From Lingula anatina (lineage: Eukaryota > Brachiopoda > Lingulata > Lingulida > Lingulidae), in the NCBI RefSeq assembly GCF_001039355.2, contig NW_019775500.1:292433-330511 (forward strand): DNA of 38,079 bases, written 5' to 3'. Shown one piece after another: positions 8,478-20,500 of the stretch. Below the pieces are notes generated by a model. It saw nothing but the letters and a program-made list of their open reading frames with translations, had not been told where the DNA came from and did no database searches. The position numbers and the translations under genes were made by a program. Numbering within the stretch: the stretch's first letter is position 1; the number at the start of each line of letters is the position of its first letter.

Positions 8478-10091
8478 ATGGAAAATTACTACATTTCTAC
8501 AATGTGTTTAACCATAATATACTGCATGACTTTGATTGACCAAGTCAACAGTGCAAGATTTTTGGGAATATGCATGCCGTTTAAAAGTCAATTAATAGAC
8601 ACACAGGCACTTCTCCTTGGATTAGCAGACAGAGGTCATGAAGTCTACATCGTCATGCCACAGCCAATGCTTCCAAGTTTACCCAGTGGGTTTTTTGACA
8701 AGAGGATTCAAGTTCTATTGTTCAAAACAAGGTCAGATGAATTTTTGGTGTTTGAAACAGCAGAATTCCAGAAAAATGGAATATTTTCATACTTTGATAG
8801 ACCAACGGACAGAACCTTTCCTTCTCATAAAATTGCACAATTAATCAATAATTTCCGAGATGTGTTCACCAAAAACTACACGGCAGACATGTTGAAAGAC
8901 ACCGACTTCAACAAAAAGTTAAAAGATCTTAAGATCGACATGGTTATTGTACAGAATGCTTTTATATCTTTTTCAACTGCATACCTACTACCCATTATAC
9001 ACAATATCCCATATGTGTCAGGTGTTGCTTTTCCACCCACTGAATCTGGAGCACCATCTCTGCCTTCCATTGTTCCCAATTTTTTATCTACCTATTCAGA
9101 TACTATGAACTTCTGGCAACGGACTGTGAATTTTTTACTCTTTATGCATTACCAATATATGGTTACTTGCTCAATCCCATATGATTTTCATGCAGAATCT
9201 TTGGAAGGAATTCCAAAGAAAAACTTTCATCAGATATTAGCCGACTCGGAATTGTTTATAGTGACTGGAAGGCACCCTGCGTTAGACTTTCCACAACTTA
9301 CGTTGCCAAACACCATATTTGCTGGAGGAATGAGTGCAAAACCTGGAAAACCTCTCCCCAAAGATCTTCAAACTTTCATGGAAGGTCATAAAAATGGTGT
9401 CATTGTTGTTAGTTTTGGATCCATTGCAAGTTATCTTCCAGATTATGTCATAAAAAAAATGGTTGAAGCTTTTGGTAAAATAAAATATGGAGTCATATGG
9501 AAACATACAGGACCAAAACCAGACTCTGTCACGCCAAATGTAAAACTTTTACCATGGCTTCCACAAAATGATCTCTTGGCTCACCGTAACACCAAACTTT
9601 TCATCAGCCATTTTGGTCTTGGAGGAGCCTTTGAATCTTTTTATCATGGCGTACCTGTGATTGGACTACCTCTCAATGGAGACCAGTATTATAATAGCAA
9701 TAGAGCTCAGCATAGAGGCATAGCTAAAGTCATGGACATTCTCTATTTCACCACAGAAGAATTAGTAGGCAATATTAATACTATGATTGACAATTCTTCC
9801 TACGTTGACAAAGCCAAAAAACTTTCAGCAATTTATCGAGACCAGCCATGGACACCTCAACAGCTCACTACCTATTGGATAGAACATGTCCTTAAACATG
9901 GCGGCACGTACTTGCATTCTCCTACGGTATTGATGTCATGGTATCAATACTACTTGCTTGATGTCATTGCCTTTCTGCTTGTTGTGTCTATTGTCGTACT
10001 GACATTGTGTATATTATGTTATCGATGCTGCTGTAGAATATTTTGTAAAAAGAAAACTAGCACTAAACCCATCAAGATGAAAACTAAATAG
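8478..10091 (+). CDS. UDP-glycosyltransferase-like membrane protein, copy 2
   Basis: Intronless, 537 residues, tandem duplicate of the gene at 6338 in the same orientation. The start is the ATG at 8478 (CAACATGG). It has the same plan: signal peptide to about residue 25, the FKSQL motif in place of the His-bearing motif, VQNAF in place of the Asp motif (Asn160), an intact donor site (SFGS, WLPQNDLLAH, SHFGLGGAFES, NGDQ), a C-terminal membrane helix, a Cys-rich juxtamembrane tail with six Cys, and a KMKTK end. Compared with copy 1 it is nearly identical over residues 26-110 and in the C-terminal half, and most different at about 115-235, the part that shapes the acceptor pocket in UGTs. That pattern suggests different acceptors for the two copies. 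It also has one extra residue near 116. Confidence 0.9.
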   Translation: MENYYISTMCLTIIYCMTLIDQVNSARFLGICMPFKSQLIDTQALLLGLADRGHEVYIVMPQPMLPSLPSGFFDKRIQVLLFKTRSDEFLVFETAEFQKNGIFSYFDRPTDRTFPSHKIAQLINNFRDVFTKNYTADMLKDTDFNKKLKDLKIDMVIVQNAFISFSTAYLLPIIHNIPYVSGVAFPPTESGAPSLPSIVPNFLSTYSDTMNFWQRTVNFLLFMHYQYMVTCSIPYDFHAESLEGIPKKNFHQILADSELFIVTGRHPALDFPQLTLPNTIFAGGMSAKPGKPLPKDLQTFMEGHKNGVIVVSFGSIASYLPDYVIKKMVEAFGKIKYGVIWKHTGPKPDSVTPNVKLLPWLPQNDLLAHRNTKLFISHFGLGGAFESFYHGVPVIGLPLNGDQYYNSNRAQHRGIAKVMDILYFTTEELVGNINTMIDNSSYVDKAKKLSAIYRDQPWTPQQLTTYWIEHVLKHGGTYLHSPTVLMSWYQYYLLDVIAFLLVVSIVVLTLCILCYRCCCRIFCKKKTSTKPIKMKTK

Positions 10092-10495
10092 CACGCTGTA
10101 GTATTTGCATCTAGTGAATTTCCTAATTATGGTTGCATATTTGTCCTTACTATCAACTATAACTTATGGAACTGTGACTAGTAATTTAAATTAAGAATTG
10201 GTATTAACTATCAAGTTCTTAAGTCAGACTTTTCAACTCTCTGCTTCATCAGTTAAGCTTAAACAATACATGTGATATGTAAACCCGAGATCAATCTTGC
10301 TGAAATTAGTCCTGTGATTTTAAACTGATGAATGTAGCATTCATTTTACTTTTTTAATATCTAATGCTGTTGCTATGGCTTTTCAAACTTCTTTATAGAC
10401 ACTGAAGTTTCTTGTATTATGGTTTGTGTTAAGTTGATAATCAAATGTTTCAAGAGGTCTAATTTAAATATCTGAAGTTGTGATTTCTTTACACA
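10092..10495. other. 3' flank of UGT-like gene 2
   Basis: AT-rich, noncoding. It contains the 3' UTR of copy 2, but I find no clear AATAAA in the first 400 nt. Nothing else is recognised. Confidence 0.4.
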
Positions 10496-10951
10496 AACAA
10501 GGCAGCAAAGCTGTCAAATGTACAGACAAAAAGCAGACAATAACAATGCACAAAATAGGCTACTGTCAATTCTGATGCAAAAGTACATTATGCTCAACTG
10601 CAAATTCAACATCAAATTTTAATTATGCTCAACAGGTAATACTGACGTAAGTAAAATGTGTAACAAGCATAAGGCTTCAGGCCAATGGGAGTTCAAGTTC
10701 ACACTTTGAAAATGCCAGAATGAGAAAAATGAAAATTTCACACAAAACTGCATAAATTCAATAATAAATGATAACCCAATTGAGCTGGCATTCTAATTTG
10801 AACTGCATGCCAATCCTAACAAGACAGCACTGTTCTGAAATGGGTTTATTTCCATTTTTAAGAATTTTTAACATAAAACAAAATTAACAGTTTACTGCCA
10901 TTTTTATATGATCAACTAAGAAAATTGATAAGATGGGAAAAATATCAATAG
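10496..10951. repeat. Shortened copy of the 12.3-13.7 kb repeat, cut by the N gap
   Basis: Bases 10496-10819 align without gaps to 12337-12660 with only about four differences. Bases 10818-10951 align without gaps to 13570-13703 with about ten differences. Relative to the right copy this one lacks about 909 bp. The match stops exactly at the N run. Confidence 0.9.
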
Positions 10952-11376
10952 NNNNNNNNNNNNNNNNNNNNNNNNNNNNNNNNNNNNNNNNNNNNNNNNN
11001 NNNNNNNNNNNNNNNNNNNNNNNNNNNNNNNNNNNNNNNNNNNNNNNNNNNNNNNNNNNNNNNNNNNNNNNNNNNNNNNNNNNNNNNNNNNNNNNNNNNN
11101 NNNNNNNNNNNNNNNNNNNNNNNNNNNNNNNNNNNNNNNNNNNNNNNNNNNNNNNNNNNNNNNNNNNNNNNNNNNNNNNNNNNNNNNNNNNNNNNNNNNN
11201 NNNNNNNNNNNNNNNNNNNNNNNNNNNNNNNNNNNNNNNNNNNNNNNNNNNNNNNNNNNNNNNNNNNNNNNNNNNNNNNNNNNNNNNNNNNNNNNNNNNN
11301 NNNNNNNNNNNNNNNNNNNNNNNNNNNNNNNNNNNNNNNNNNNNNNNNNNNNNNNNNNNNNNNNNNNNNNNNNNNN
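10952..11376. other. Assembly gap (425 N)
   Basis: Run of unknown bases. It is bordered on the left by a sequence that recurs to the right of the gap in direct orientation, a setting in which short-read assemblies often break or misjoin. Confidence 1.
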
Positions 11377-12029
11377 CTATCAGCTTTTGATATGATCTAA
11401 AACACCTGAGGTGACCGAGATCGCAAGGATCGCAACTATTGTCACCAAAGTTAGCAAGTTAGTCACGGAAGACCGTCACAGATAAAGAAAGATAGTCAAG
11501 GAGTGCTGCAATTTTGGTGAATCCCACGGCAACACACTGAGGCATAAAGAAAATTGCTCAACTCCGTTCAACACAACTTTCCAAAATCATTCTGTCTGTT
11601 TACACTGTGCAGCTCAGTTGAGTCTCATAGACCTTTATCCCAATTGTCGTCACAGTACCACATGACCCAGATCTGTTGCTTCATTTATGCATATTGAGGT
11701 GAGGTTTACTAAAACGCTTTTTTACTATTAATAGATTGTTTTTATAATTTTTAAATGGCGGGGATCGATTAAAACATACCTCTAGTGTATAGATTGAGTG
11801 CTGAATCTTCAAAATTCGAGAAATGGATTTTTACATGAATATTGTCCTTTAAATCAGCATAATCACTCTAACCCTTATATATATATGTACTACACGTAAC
11901 ATGGAAAAACTAGCAAGTGATTCAGTTCCATGGAGTATAAAAGCCACTGAAAATACAAATGTGTGAAAAATAAAAAAATTCACACATACACAAAAAATAA
12001 TGACTGTTATTGTAAATCGATCACATTGA
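11377..12029. other. Noncoding flank right of the gap
   Basis: No exon is recognised on either strand. If NUP160 continued in this direction its middle exons would be expected between here and 14535, but none is seen. Confidence 0.4.
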
Positions 12030-12268
12030 TTAAGAGGGGGGTTCAATGAGGTCCTGACCCCACCCCTTTGATTTTTGTAAAAATCACACTGATATTCTCC
12101 ATTTGAAATCAAAATTTTGACCTGCTTATTTATAGTCCTTAACCATTACAAATGGCACCATTTGCCCTCCAAAACACCATTATATTTTGGGGTTATTCAG
12201 CGCATCCTGATCACCCCCAAAATCAGATCACCCCCCCCCCCCCAAAAACAATCCTGGATCCACCCCTG
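12030..12268. mobile_element. MITE remnant related to the element at 34.9 kb
   Basis: The inner sequence aligns with 34945-35201 (for example CCTGACCCC next to TTTGATTTTTG, ATCACAC, and the end ATCCTGGATCCACCCCTG). Its right end CCTGGATCCACCCCTG (12253-12268) is the terminal repeat; the left terminal repeat is not recognisable. Contains a run of C at 12231-12243. Confidence 0.6.
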
Positions 12269-12336
12269 GATCATGCGGATTTTTGAAAGCAACCTGCCTC
12301 CTTACCAAACAAAGCCACTTAGTGAACATGAAGTAA

Positions 12337-14260
12337 AACAAGGCAGCAAAGCTGTCAAATGTACAGACAAAAAGCAGACAATAACAATGCACAAAATAGG
12401 CTACTGTCAATTCTGATGCGAAAGTACATTATGCTTAACTGCAAATTCAACATCAAATTTTAATTATGCTCAACAGGTAATACTGACGTAAGTAAAATGT
12501 GTAACAAGCATAAGGCTTCAGGCCGATGGGAGTTCAAGTTCACACTTTGAAAATGCCAGAATGAGAAAAATGAAAATTTCACACAAAACTGCATAAATTC
12601 AATAATAAATGATAACCCAATTGAGCTGGCTTTCTAATTTGAACTGCATGCCAATCCTAAAAATCATACTTGTAAGTTAAAAATAATTATAAGTAACACA
12701 CTTTTCTTTTCATAATGTTTGTAGTAGCAGTGCAAAAAGATTTTTGCCAATTTTGATGTAACATTACATAATAAATAACAGAATAATTATCACCAATTTT
12801 TGATAATTGACTATAAATAGCATGGAAATGTAGAAACTTGATTACCATTCAGCTTCATGTCCATGGGAGCTCTGAGTCCCACAATGAATATGCCAAAACG
12901 ATAATAATGATTATTTCACTAAAAACTTCCAGAAAAAGAAGCCAATTAGACTGCTTTTCCAGCTCAGGCCGCATTTTAGTCCTGTGTTTCTTTTTTGAAA
13001 GTTTGACAGTCATACGTAACATGGTTTTCCCATAATGGTCATCATGGCAGCAGCACCAAAAATTGTATTTTCTTCTATTTTGATGCAACATTACATAATG
13101 CTTAACAGCATAATGACCATCAATTTTTAATAATAAAATAAAAACCTATCATGGATTTTCAGAAAATGTGACTAGCATGGGTCTTCAAGCCCGTGGAGGT
13201 TCTAAGTCACACCCTGAAAATGCCAATATGTGAAAAATTAAATTTTCACAAAAAACTGTTTAATTGCCAGAAAATTTTACCAAACAGACTGCATTGCCTA
13301 CTGAAGCTGTATTTTATTCCCATGTTTCTTTCCTGTAAGTTTGAGAACAGTAATTGACATGGTTTTCCTTAAATGGTCATCATGGGAGCAGTGCCCAAAA
13401 TAGGGGTTTATTCAAATTTTGATGCAACATTACATAATGTTTAACAGCATAATAACCATCAATTTTCAATAATAAAATATTAGTAACATGGACATTCAGA
13501 AAACGTGACCAGCAAAGGTCTTCAGGCCAATGGAACTTCAAAGTCACACCTTGAAAATGCCAAAATGTAAACAAGACAGCACTTTTCTGACATGGGTTTA
13601 TTTCCATTTTTAACACTTTTTAACATAAAACAAAATAAAACATTTACTGCAATTTTTATATGATCAACTAAGAAAATTGATGAGATGGGAAAAATATCAA
13701 TAGAACAGTATTAAATGTCCAATTTCCTCCATTCTGTGATTCTGAACATAGTGGATGATTGAATCTGACAAACTGCAATGATATGTGTTTATTTCCATTT
13801 TTGACCTCTTTATTACACAAAACACAATGACAAGTTTACCATCATTTTTACATAATCAACTAACAATGTTGTAAAGATGCAGGAAATGTCATACAAACAC
13901 TTTTACGTATCTTATTAGTTAAATAATAAGGCTATAAACGAGACTGTTAACATGCCTAAGAATTGAATCTGAGGAAATGTGAAAAAACAGCATAACTTCT
14001 AAAATAATGCCCCGATTATGCTGATTTTCGTACTCAACCTGCATTTTAGTAAGATTTACCACTCCTGTGAGTTTAATGACAATTGGCTTATCTGTTTTTC
14101 TTATATTGTGTTTACAGTGTTGCATATATGCTGAAATATGCTGAAAAGTGAAAAAACAGCATAAATTCAATAATAATGGCCCGATCATGCTGATTTTCGA
14201 CCTTGACCTGCATTTTATGAATATTCATCAGCTCTGTAAATATACGGTAAAGTCTTGAAA
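12337..14260. repeat. Diverged tandem repeats of about 330 bp and shorter derivatives
   Basis: Four degenerate units, recognisable by the core ACATTACATAATG..TTAACAGCATAAT at about 12425, 12764, 13091 and 13430, a spacing of 327-340 bp. Each unit also carries a GGTCTTCAGGCC..TGGGAG-like stretch and CACACTTTGAAAATGCC. From 13571 shorter repeats follow: TTTATTTCCATTTTT at 13592 and 13787, and CCCGAT.ATGCTGATTTTCG at about 14010 and 14180. It is probably a satellite-bearing nonautonomous element. No coding potential is seen. Confidence 0.75.
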
Positions 14261-14299
14261 ATTTCGTNGTCTGTACATAATAAAAAAGATCCAAAATTT

Positions 14300-14535
14300 T
14301 TGTAGCACCTACCCTAAAAGAATCCTGTGGTCATTCAAAATTCCCATTAATTACATGTAACTGCAACTTAAATAAACAGAAACTAACTTGTTTTTTTTTT
14401 TTTTCACTAAGCAAGGATAAGACTGCCATTTAGTGAAAAAGTTAGAAAATACATGTCCAGGGGTCTGCCTAGGTCCAAGTTATACTGAGAGAGTAGGAAA
14501 AGTCTCATCCCTGACTAAGCCAGACAACCACCTAC
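14300..14535. other. Intron start after the last recognised NUP160 exon
   Basis: Noncoding sequence with a poly-T run at about 14391-14404. No further NUP160 exon is recognised between here and the N gap. Confidence 0.4.
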
Positions 14536-17500
14536 CTCGTTCTCCACTGCTGCTGTGACCTCCTCCCTCAACACTTGGCTGGAGATGTGGAGACCATGCC
14601 CCATTAAACTGTCTAGGGAACGACGATATATCTGAAAAACATTCAGCCTTTATCTTTAAAAATTCATCACATTTTACAGCAAATATGCTAAAAGCATCTT
14701 TGCATTCTTTTGGACCTGATATTTTTATTAATCATTGAAAAATCAAAAATGAAGAAAATAATAAACTTTCAATATGTCCTTACAAATAAGTTGATTTTCA
14801 AAAGCATAAGTAAACTCTATGACAAGCAGACCATAGTACAAATTTATATGTCATTAATATAGACTGTAAACAGATCTGTTTAGTTTAAAATAGACTCACA
14901 TTAAGTGCCTTGCTGATAGTCTGAGCTGTGAATCTCCCAGGATAGAAAATATAATCCATGTATGTCTCTCTGGGTTCCCTGTGCAGAGGCACAATGACTT
15001 CAGGAGATTCTGGCTGCTGTAGGTGAACCATGTTCCATGGGTCATAGGAGAAATTATCACTGCTTTGAAGAATAAATCGATGTTTATTACTCATAAATGT
15101 CATCAACACAGAAAAAAAGCTGTTTTTCAAAAAAAATAATCACTGCTTAACATTTACAGGAAGAAGTATTCCTGGGAAACACTGCCTCATGACAAAAAAG
15201 TGCAAAAACAATTTTTGGCAATTTTATATTTGCAGGAAAGATGGACTGCTAATTTGTCTGAGTGAAAAAAGTGTTGCACAATCAAAGCAAAATCTAATTG
15301 AATAAATGCCCATCTCTTATGACAATACAATTACCATAATTGCACATAAACATTTATAAAATTTCCACAAACTGAAGACTGATGTACTAACACTATACTT
15401 ACTCGTCTAAGGCTGCATATCTGACCACTGTTTCACTCTCTGATGTGGTCCACAGTGACCACAGGTGAGTATTGGTCAGACTGAACTCTACAAGGTCCTC
15501 CTAAGATGATCACAATAAATATTCAGTTAACATTGAGATGCAAGTAACTTGTTCACACAATGTTAAATTGCACTGGTTTTTCATGTCTGCTAAACTGTCA
15601 TGTATCTTATAGCTGCTATGGAACAGAAAACATTCAGGAAAAATAATAATAAATAAATAATAATCTTTCAGTCTTTTAAACAGAGTGACAAAATCTTGCT
15701 TTAATTCTTAATATTTCAATGAAGCAACAAAGGACTAAATTCAGTTTGCCAATTTGTGAGCTACTTGCATGAAAATACAGACATACAAAAATATTAGTAG
15801 ACTTACATGCACAGTTCCACTGAGAAAAAATAGACTGCTAAATAACCATAGGTTGGCTTTCTACTTACATTTGGGGCAAAGACAGTTGTAATCAAGTTCA
15901 GCTGGTATCGACCATCTGCTAATACTGGTTGAAATATGCAAAACTGCCAAAAAAAAAAAAAAAACATTTTGCATTATAATCAAAATCACCATTAACTGTC
16001 ATGCTATATTTATAAATAAATAAAAATAGCAAAACGGTATTTTATCATTTCTTAGTTTCAAATTCAATGCAGTACAATTTTTTTATAAGTCACCTGATTT
16101 CTGTCAGAAAAGTTCAAGAAAACTCCTAGGTGTAGCATGTTGCCCTCCACTGATTTTCTGATAACATGGCCTCTAGCTGAAAAACAACAACAACAAATAT
16201 ATGAACTTTTCAATAATTTGCAAAGCTTGTCCAAGTCAATTTTTAATTTAATTACATAGAATAGAAATTTTATTCAATAGCTTCCGGATGTATATTTTAA
16301 AATATTGATACGAATCGTACAAAAATAAAAGCATTTTCCATAAAGATGGGCAAACATATACTTCTATATATAGGATTCCTACCTCCTATTGTTCCTTTCA
16401 GAGGGTCAAGTTTATCTGGAATAAAGTCCAGCATGTCACTGACCAGCACACATTCTTGGTTCTGAAAAATATGAATTCAAACTTGTACCATGCAAGTACA
16501 TGTTCAAAAACTTACAACTGGCAATAGGTTTTGATGCTGAGAACATTGCTGTTCTTCTACGGCTGACAGAAAGAATTCATAGACAGCATTTATAATGCTA
16601 AACTTTCCTTACATTAACTGTCATTTATTGTAAAAAAAATATGTTTCTATGGTTCTTTAAAGGGAACAAAATCATATCATGAACTATTGTTTTAATAATC
16701 TAATCCAAAGAGTTTCTTTTTTTTTTTTGTTATCAAAGGAATGATTAAAAGAAGAGAAAACTAATCAGAATACAAATATGTCTTTAAGCTGAAAATAATA
16801 CCTTACAGGACCACATTCTGAGTTTGTGGTCTCTACAGATAGCAAAAATGAACACATCCTGACCCAGATAATGAAGACACACACTTTCCGCCATGTCAGC
16901 TTCAGATGGACCACCCCTAATCAAGATAATTAAATTTTTTAAACAAATTGCAGGTGTAATATCTGACATTACTTATGACTTATTATATATACACCAAAAG
17001 ATCATGCTTTTTTTCCCCATGGATTTAATGTTTTACATTACTAATAAAATCTATAAACTTTTAAAGTTTGTTACTCATGGATATTTAACAGTTAACTAAC
17101 AAAAAGGCAGCAGACACTATCAAATTTGATCAATGCTCTAGATCCATAAATGCAAAGAAACACCCAAACACAACAGGTAACAAATGATCTGAATATTGCA
17201 GTCTTAATAAAAGGTTAACTCAGGTTTGAAAAGAATTTGCTTAGTTTCATGTCCTACCTGATCATAGCTGGTACTAGTCCTGTCCACAGCCTCTGCATCA
17301 TACTGGCATGTTTCAGTTCATGTTGTGTCACTATACCTACAATACAGGAGTTTGGAGAAAAATATGTACCAGTATTGAAAATATTTAATGCTGCAGCATG
17401 GTTACATATGCATATATATTATACAAAATACAAATATTATATATATAATGAACATAATAAGAAATGTAATTAATTCATTACTTTTTTAATGTTCATTTTT

Positions 17501-20500
17501 GTACAGTGATAATTCTTGAAATTAATGCCAGTTATTTCTATTTCTCATTCACATCATTCATAAATTTTGTTCACACACAATTGAAGACTATCACAATTAA
17601 ACAAGCATTTCTAATTCCTTGAAAACTCCCCATGGAGAAACTGCTATAACACAGTCAAAATATTAAATGCTGCAACATTGTTATATATACATATATTATA
17701 CAAAATTAATATATAAAATGTACAGTTTAAAATATCTCTTAGGTCAATATCAGAGAGAAAAAGTTACTATGACTACAACAGTTTCTATAATAGCATATAA
17801 ATAATGAACAAAATAAGAAATGTAATAAATTCAAGGCTTTTTAATATTCGTTTTTGTATACTGTTAATTCTTAAAATTCAATGCCAGTTATTTCAATTCG
17901 TTCTTGTTCACATCATTTATAAATTTTGATCATGCTTAATAAAAGACAATCAAAATAAAACAAGCATTTGAAAATTCCCTGAAAACAACACAGTCAAAAT
18001 ATTAAATGCTGCAACATTGAAATATGTACATATATATTACACAAAATGAATACATAAAATAGAAAAATATCAGAGAGAATAGGTTACTGTGACTGCAAGA
18101 GTTTATACATATATCTATATAGCATTTCAAAATCCCGAAAACTCTACAACATTTTCACCTGCAAATAAATATTAATCTTTTTTTCAATATCTGAACAATT
18201 ATAAGACAAACAGTACAAAAATAATCATTCTGTCATGCACAATTGCATTCAAAACATTTCTACACCTTTTTTACCTTTTTCCTCTTTGACTTACAAGTCT
18301 CTTATCTAAGCCTAAGGAAACACTTCAACTTCTGATCAATTTACCTTGAATTCCTTTTGGTGGTAGCTTGATAAACAGAATGCTCCCTGTGCTCGTGGCC
18401 AGGGCAAATAAAGCCTCCCCTTCAGTGGTGAGCCAAGCTCCAGCAGCATGTAAGGAGTAAGCCACATTACTCACTGGGCTTATGGAGTGACAGTCCGAAG
18501 GCTCACAAAGATTTACTACAGAGGCATCCGTGAAGATGGACATCTAAATATAAAGAAAAACAATACAGTCAGCAAAATTTGTTGCAGTTATGCAAAGGTA
18601 CTACTGAATCATTGTGCAGCTAATGCAAAAGAAAGTTTTTGTTTAACAATTTCTTAAAATTAAATGATAATCCTGGTTAAAAGGTGATAGATATGTTAAG
18701 TCTACTGTACCTAATTAGCAAAAAAAAACTTTGATATTATCAATATCACATTAAAAAATTCAAAAGACAGAATTCCTCTGCCTACAGATGCAAAATATAT
18801 AACACAACCTGAAGACAAAGATATTCAGCTCCATCATACTCCATGAGAATTCTAATATGCTTAATCATAAGTAAATACAAATAGTACATGAATATAAATA
18901 TCATATAAATTTCAAATAGTGCATGAATATAATATCATATAAAGTTCAATCTTTAAAGATAAAATCTGTTGAATAAAATGGATTTAATCATTATCAAATG
19001 TATAACAACTGAAGTATTCATACATAATTGCAAACCCACTCTTTGTCTGAATACAATATCCCCCTCAAAGATGAGTGTGAGTGTGTGTGTGTGGGGGGAG
19101 GGGGGTTGTAGGGACAAAAATAGCTTAATATTATTTAGTCCTTTTACCTGATGCTGCAATGAACTTGGGTGTGGAAAGACCAGGCGGTGGACACTGGACA
19201 CTGTGGCCACAAGGAAGACCACCTCTCCTCGACTCTCAAAAATGCTGATGTCACCCAATATGGCAGAATCCTGGAAGTGGAGGCGGATGGCATTTCCATG
19301 GAGATCGTTGTCCAGTGATAGTTCTACAAGCTCTAGGGTGTCTTTGTGAACCCTCCTGAAAAAAAGAAGCAGTTGAGATTTACAGTCAAAGATATATTTT
19401 TTCACTTGGTGCATCTAAATAACATTGTCAAATTTTAAAATAAATCTGTATGCCTCAAGGTGAAGACACTCACAATAAAATTGAAAAGAAATATTCATCT
19501 TGTTAGCAAATGCCTAAAGACCTAACTTAAAGCAAAAAATATTGAAAACTATACTGAAAAAGTCAGCACTATCCTATTTTCATACAACCCTTAGTATTAC
19601 TTTGACAATTTTTTAAAGACTTTTCCGAAAGGCAGTACTGACAGACAGGCAACAAAAAGGGAATGTTGACTAGTTATACTGTGTTCTTTACTCTTTCTTT
19701 CAAACAACCAACCTTGAAACATTGACTCCCTTAAGGTCTTTACTAAGGTCCTGCCTGTCTCTTACTTTCAAAATGTCTGCCAAATGCATCACAGAAAAGA
19801 GGCTAGCAGGTCATGTGGACTACTTCTCACTTATGCAAATCATATGTGGAGAGACTGAGATTGTGCTAGTTGAGCTTCTAGTATTGCCGGTGCACTTATT
19901 GCACCTATAGGCAGATTTAATATATTCAAATCAATCTATATAAAAATGCATGTAAAATAAGATGACCATAATTGACTGGCATTACCAGTATATGAATCTG
20001 TTCCTTGCATATGACTGCAGTCTGTTGCCATCTCTGAACACATATCCTCCTGCAGACTCTGGAACCTTTAAGTCTTGGATGGTGCTGCCAGATCCACCTA
20101 AAATAAACATATGAGAGAACTGCATACTAGTAAGTAAAATCAAAACACCACACAGATTATTTATAATAGTTATAGAATAAACTGTAATGATGAAATTACC
20201 AACACTGCATTATTTACTTCTGTGTAGGATTTAATGGATGAAACAAATTGGCAGTTAATTTCAATCAAATAATATTTGAATATCTTTCGGTATTTTTACG
20301 TGTCAAGTAACACAGGCACAAACAAATATTAAAGCTAGGTCAATTCCATATGTGTAAAATGCTATTAAGATTAATAAACTTGATGTTTGGATAAACTATG
20401 AAAGTGAAAAGAAAATCATTTTCAATGCTAAGAGTTTAAGGCTGCTGTCTTATGTCACCTGCATCAGTGCAATGAGATATTAGTGTGTACAGGCCAACGG

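Noticed and set aside
10933-11400. Open frame spanning the gap
   Set aside because: It consists almost wholly of unknown bases.
18969-19151. Short plus-strand open frames in NUP160 introns
   Set aside because: No codon bias or similarity, and they overlap microsatellite sequence.
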